64,000 nt of DNA from Phyllostachys edulis. Its lineage: Eukaryota; Streptophyta; Magnoliopsida; Poales; Poaceae. Positions 60,886 to 64,000 of this stretch are shown piece by piece (positions within the stretch are counted from its first letter, which is position 1; each line of letters opens with the position of its first letter). The stretch covers positions 66,182,195 to 66,246,194 of the forward strand of contig CM070562.1 in NCBI GenBank assembly GCA_036346405.1, in the 5' to 3' direction. The notes under the pieces were generated by a model. The model made no database searches and was not told the DNA's origin. It was given only the letters and a program-made list of their open reading frames with translations. The translations under genes were made by a program, and so were the position numbers.

Positions 60886-61566
60886 GGTTTGGCCTTGGCC
60901 AAACTTTGCTTCGCCTCAATGGTGTCTCCTAGACTAAGGGCTCCCTTCTAGCTCAACGGATTCGCCTCGGCGAACTCCAACACACTTCGATGGTTTGGGC
61001 TCAGCGTGGTTTAAGTTGGCCTTGACGGCTTTGTGTTGACCAAAACTTTGCTTCACCTTGCTTCCGTATCCTCGACTTGGGGCTCCCCCCAGCTCGATGG
61101 ATTCACGTCGTTGAGCTGCAACACGTCTCGATGGCTTCGCCTTGGTGTGGTGCAATTCGGCCTCGACGGCTTTGCCTCGACCGAACTTTGCTTCACCTCG
61201 ATATCGTCTCCACAACTAAGGGCTCCCCTTAGCTCAACAGATTCGTCTCAGCGAGCTCTAACATGCCTCAATGGCTTGGCCTCGATGTCATTCAATTTGG
61301 CCTCGATGGCTTTGCCTCGATTGAACTTTGCTTTGCCTCAATGGCATCTCCTTGACTAGGGGCTCCCCCAACTCGATGGATTCACCTCAGTGAGCTCCAA
61401 CATGCCTTGATGCCTTGGCCTAGGCGTGGTTCAATTCAGCCTCGATGGCTTTGCCTCGGTCGAACTTTGCTTCGCCTCGATGGCGCCTCCTCAACTTGGG
61501 GCTCCCCTAGCTCGACAGATTTGCCTCAGCGAGCTCCAACACGTCTTGATGGCTTGCACTGTGTGA
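60886..61566. repeat. About 139-bp tandem array, right part
   Basis: Same unit as 43140-44057, with ctccaacacgcctcgatgg-type phrases near 60978, 61118, 61257, 61398 and 61538. The first unit is entered in mid-repeat, so the copia insertion removed part of a unit and its own 5' LTR is absent. It ends at gatggcttg/cac, where a truncated gypsy LTR begins. Confidence 0.9.
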
Positions 61567-62190
61567 GAGCCGACGGGTGATTTAACTTGTAATGCTTAAC
61601 CCCTAATTGGTCCTAGCATCACAATTCAAATTTCCCCGCTCTCGGTGCATTATGTACCTCCCAGGAGCGGTACACATACAGCTTCACAACATAGTATCAA
61701 ACCGCACATAGGTAATTGTAATATTGCAAGATAAAATATCAATAATGTAGTGAAAAACAATAAATAAACTGAAATTAATCCATAAAATAACCAGTGATGG
61801 AGTCTCAATGGCTTGCCATAACCCGCAGGGCAACCGACTAGGGTTAAAACCTTAGCAAGTCGACGTTTCCTACACATCTTTCCTTACCCGAATAGATCTG
61901 AATACCTGCTATCCAGAATTCCATATTAGTAAATAAAAGCCAACAATGAGTACACGAATATACTCCGCAAGACTTTCGATTAACAAACCTATAAATAGCT
62001 ATATGCAAGCTCTACTTAAAGGAGAAGACTATAGGGTTCATTTTCAGCGCAAAGCAATATTTCAATTTAAATACAATGTAGTAGATTCAAATGGTAAGTT
62101 AGCAAACATTTTTAATACTTCAAATAATAGCGAGTAATTAACATTAGATATTAACAGAATATCTACATGTGGCTGCCGAGTGAAGAATCC
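61567..62190 (-). mobile_element. Truncated gypsy LTR (minus strand)
   Basis: Blocks match the ends of the minus-strand LTRs at 4934 and 11613: cttgccataacccgcagggcaaccg corresponds to the cgccacaggcaaccg block there, and gggttcattttcagcgcaaagcaa to gggtttattttgcataaagcaa. It starts tgtgagagcc and breaks off near 62190. Confidence 0.6.
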
Positions 62191-62194
62191 AGAC

Positions 62195-62700
62195 CCGCCA
62201 TTATGAGTTAATGGAGTATTTTGGTTATTGATGACAAATCTATTTGTGAGACTAATATGTTTATTGATATACCTATTGCTTAGTCTAAATTGAATATAAA
62301 GGTGAAAATCAAAGAGGTATGTATTTGACATTATATTAATATCTTGTTGATTTCCTTGGATCCAAAATATAGGTTGAACTTCACCAAAAATCTAACTTGA
62401 ATATGTGCATATGTTCTTTCTACACATTTGTGTATGCACACATTTAGGGAGAGTTCACTCTATGTTTTGTGGTTTCATCAGTATTGATCCATATTCCATT
62501 TCCACATACATTAAGGATCTTTACGATAAAACAAATCCTTTGAGTATATAAAACTTGTGTAGTTTACATATGTACTCTTGAAACATATCATATGAGTATA
62601 TTAGACTTATGTAGTTCATATATACTCATATGACTTAAATATTCAATTATTCTTTTGTGATGATTGTCATCAATTACCAAAGAGGGAAAGATTGTGGTAT
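62195..62700 (+). mobile_element. LTR-like fragment, probably copia
   Basis: Begins with ccattatgagttaatgga and ttattgatgacaa, like the LTR start at 62708, then AT-rich DNA. Repeated ttatgagttaatg units 513 bp apart suggest two LTR fragments in the same orientation. Confidence 0.45.
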
Positions 62701-64000
62701 CTTGTCCCACCATTATGAGTTAATGATATGTTGTGGTAATTAATGACAATCACATTGTGGAACTAACATTTTCCATGAGTTGGATGAATAGGTTGAGTTC
62801 CATAGTTGGAGACTTTAGAAGATCTTCATGTGTTGATGATATTGAAGTCAAGAGCCTGGAGTAAAGGATGCATCATGTGTTGATGCGTATCAAGATCTGT
62901 AAGAAGAGATGATCATGAGTTGATCATCAAGTCAAAAGAAGGCCCATCATGTGTTGATAGAAGTCAAGTGAAGGATGTACCATGAGTTGATGCATATCAA
63001 GTCAATGACCCAGACTTGAAGCGAAGATGTGCGTCATCAAGCTTCAAGTGGTTGCTCAAGGCAAAGGTATAACTAGCTAGGGCTAAGAATGTGTTCCTAG
63101 TCTTTTACCGGTCTTGGTGTTTGGTTGGAAGACCGGATTGCTAGTATAGGTTGCCGTACTATTAAGAGGGGTCTTTGACTAGTAGCTTGAGTTAGTCATG
63201 TGTTGATAGCTCATTGTGTTTGCTCTAGCTCTAGTTAGCATGTTGCTATTATTTGCGAATGTGTTTTGCAAATAGTTAAAGCTCATGCATAATCCTCGTA
63301 GCATGTGACTTTAGTTTGCGAATGTATTTTGCAAATGGTTTAAGTCCATGTACCTTATTCCTTGTGGTATTGATTCTAAAAGTTGGTAAATATGTTTTGC
63401 AACTTGGTAAGAATCTTGCCTCTGAACCCGTGTTTGCATCACATTGTCAAATGTGTTTTGCAATTGAATTTGTTTTGGATGCAAACTGCTGATTTCTCAG
63501 GAAAATCAGTTGTACCGACATGTTGTCTGCGGTACAACCGCTCTGCGGTACGACCGGATCTTGGTGCGGTATGACCGCATATCGGTTGTTCCGATTTCCA
63601 GTTGGCGATTCGTTTAAAACAATACCGTTGTTTTTGGGACGGTGCCTCCCCTTGACAATCGGTAGTACTGCGCTCCTTCAGCGATACGATCGGCCTCAGC
63701 GGTTGTACCGCATGTTGGTTGGCGGTTGTACCGCGCCGATGTCCAACGGCTAGTTTTATAGCCGTTGGAGAAGGTGCGGCAGTACCGCTCGGTACTTGGC
63801 GGTACGACCGCGCGTGCTGATTTTTCAGCTGTCCTTTGCCCAACGGCTATTTTTGTGTGTGGGCTATAAATACTCACCTTGGCCGTGTGTGGGCAAGTTG
63901 CTAGTGCCATATTGACTTCCATTGAGCAAAGAGCAAGCCCTCTACTCTCATATGTGCATGTGTTGCACTTAGTGAGCTTTGAGAGGCAAACCCTAATTGC
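62701..64000 (+). mobile_element. Ty1/copia-type LTR, partial (runs off right edge)
   Basis: After the ccattatgagttaatg start come aattaatgacaatcaca, repeated tcatgtgttgat(g/a) phrases (62828-63000), and tgtttggttggaagaccgg. A block of gcggtacaaccgc motifs (63500-63810) leads to the TATA box at 63865. The layout (palindromes, TATAAATA, then gagcaagccctc...ttgagaggcaaaccc) is that of large copia LTRs of grasses. Frames at 63439-63922 are not genes. Confidence 0.7.
63865..63871 (+). promoter_or_regulatory. TATA box of the right-edge copia LTR
   Basis: TATAAAT in gtgtgggctataaatactc, about 55 bp after the last palindromic motif. Confidence 0.6.

Noticed and set aside
1..64000. tRNA, rRNA, CRISPR, bacterial or organellar features
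   Set aside because: None could be recognised. The only tRNA-related text is complementary primer-binding sites of retroelements.

Overview
This is a 64-kb window of a large, repeat-rich plant nuclear genome, almost certainly a grass (Poaceae). The reasons are the approximately 3-kb Ty3/gypsy LTRs of Tekay/Del type, Ty1/copia LTRs with the GCGGTACTACCGC-type palindromes common in grasses, abundant Mutator-like (MULE) and hAT elements, and one intron-rich plant gene. I cannot resolve the genus. I see no bacterial, organellar, CRISPR, tRNA or rRNA feature.

Only one intact host gene is supported: a fimbrin (plant actin-bundling protein) on the minus strand at 18595-24220. It has 14 coding exons that splice into an uninterrupted 669-residue reading frame. 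Intron 10 carries a small old LTR element (19708-21151), intron 8 uses a GC donor, and the acidic C-terminus is duplicated in tandem in frame just past the stop codon.

Layout. 1-7988: nested, mostly minus-strand Ty3/gypsy LTR elements, with a gag broken by one nonsense codon and an extra upstream ORF. 7989-10860: C-rich unique sequence split by a solo copia LTR (8659-10138). 10864-11507: a 644-bp foldback MULE with a perfect 9-bp target duplication. 11613-14754: a solo gypsy LTR with a perfect 5-bp target duplication. 14755-17110: no gene, possible old LTR remnant. 17137-18108: a 5'-truncated LINE. 18520-24420: fimbrin. 24778-30401: a degraded hAT transposon with broken transposase, carrying a second hAT (24883-27291). 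30434-34942: a MULE with broken transposase whose middle is replaced by a gypsy fragment. 35522-37299: a Pack-MULE carrying pieces of an NLR resistance gene. 38058-39035: a hAT-type element with a perfect 8-bp target duplication that carries a broken YUCCA (auxin synthesis) exon. 39152-42426: two MITEs and unassigned DNA. 42437-61566: a LTR element with an approximately 139-bp tandem array, split by a copia element (44058 to about 60885), itself split by an 11.7-kb Tekay-like gypsy element (44655-56380, target duplication TGAAT). 61567-64000: truncated gypsy and copia LTRs.

The transposons interact by nesting and by gene capture; they form no pathway with the host gene. The most noteworthy items are the two gene-capturing DNA transposons (NLR in a MULE, YUCCA in a hAT), the MULE family whose non-autonomous foldback derivatives lie in the same window, the in-frame duplicated fimbrin tail, and the three-level nest at 42-61 kb. 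The short-indel pattern of the gypsy element there suggests imperfect sequence consensus.
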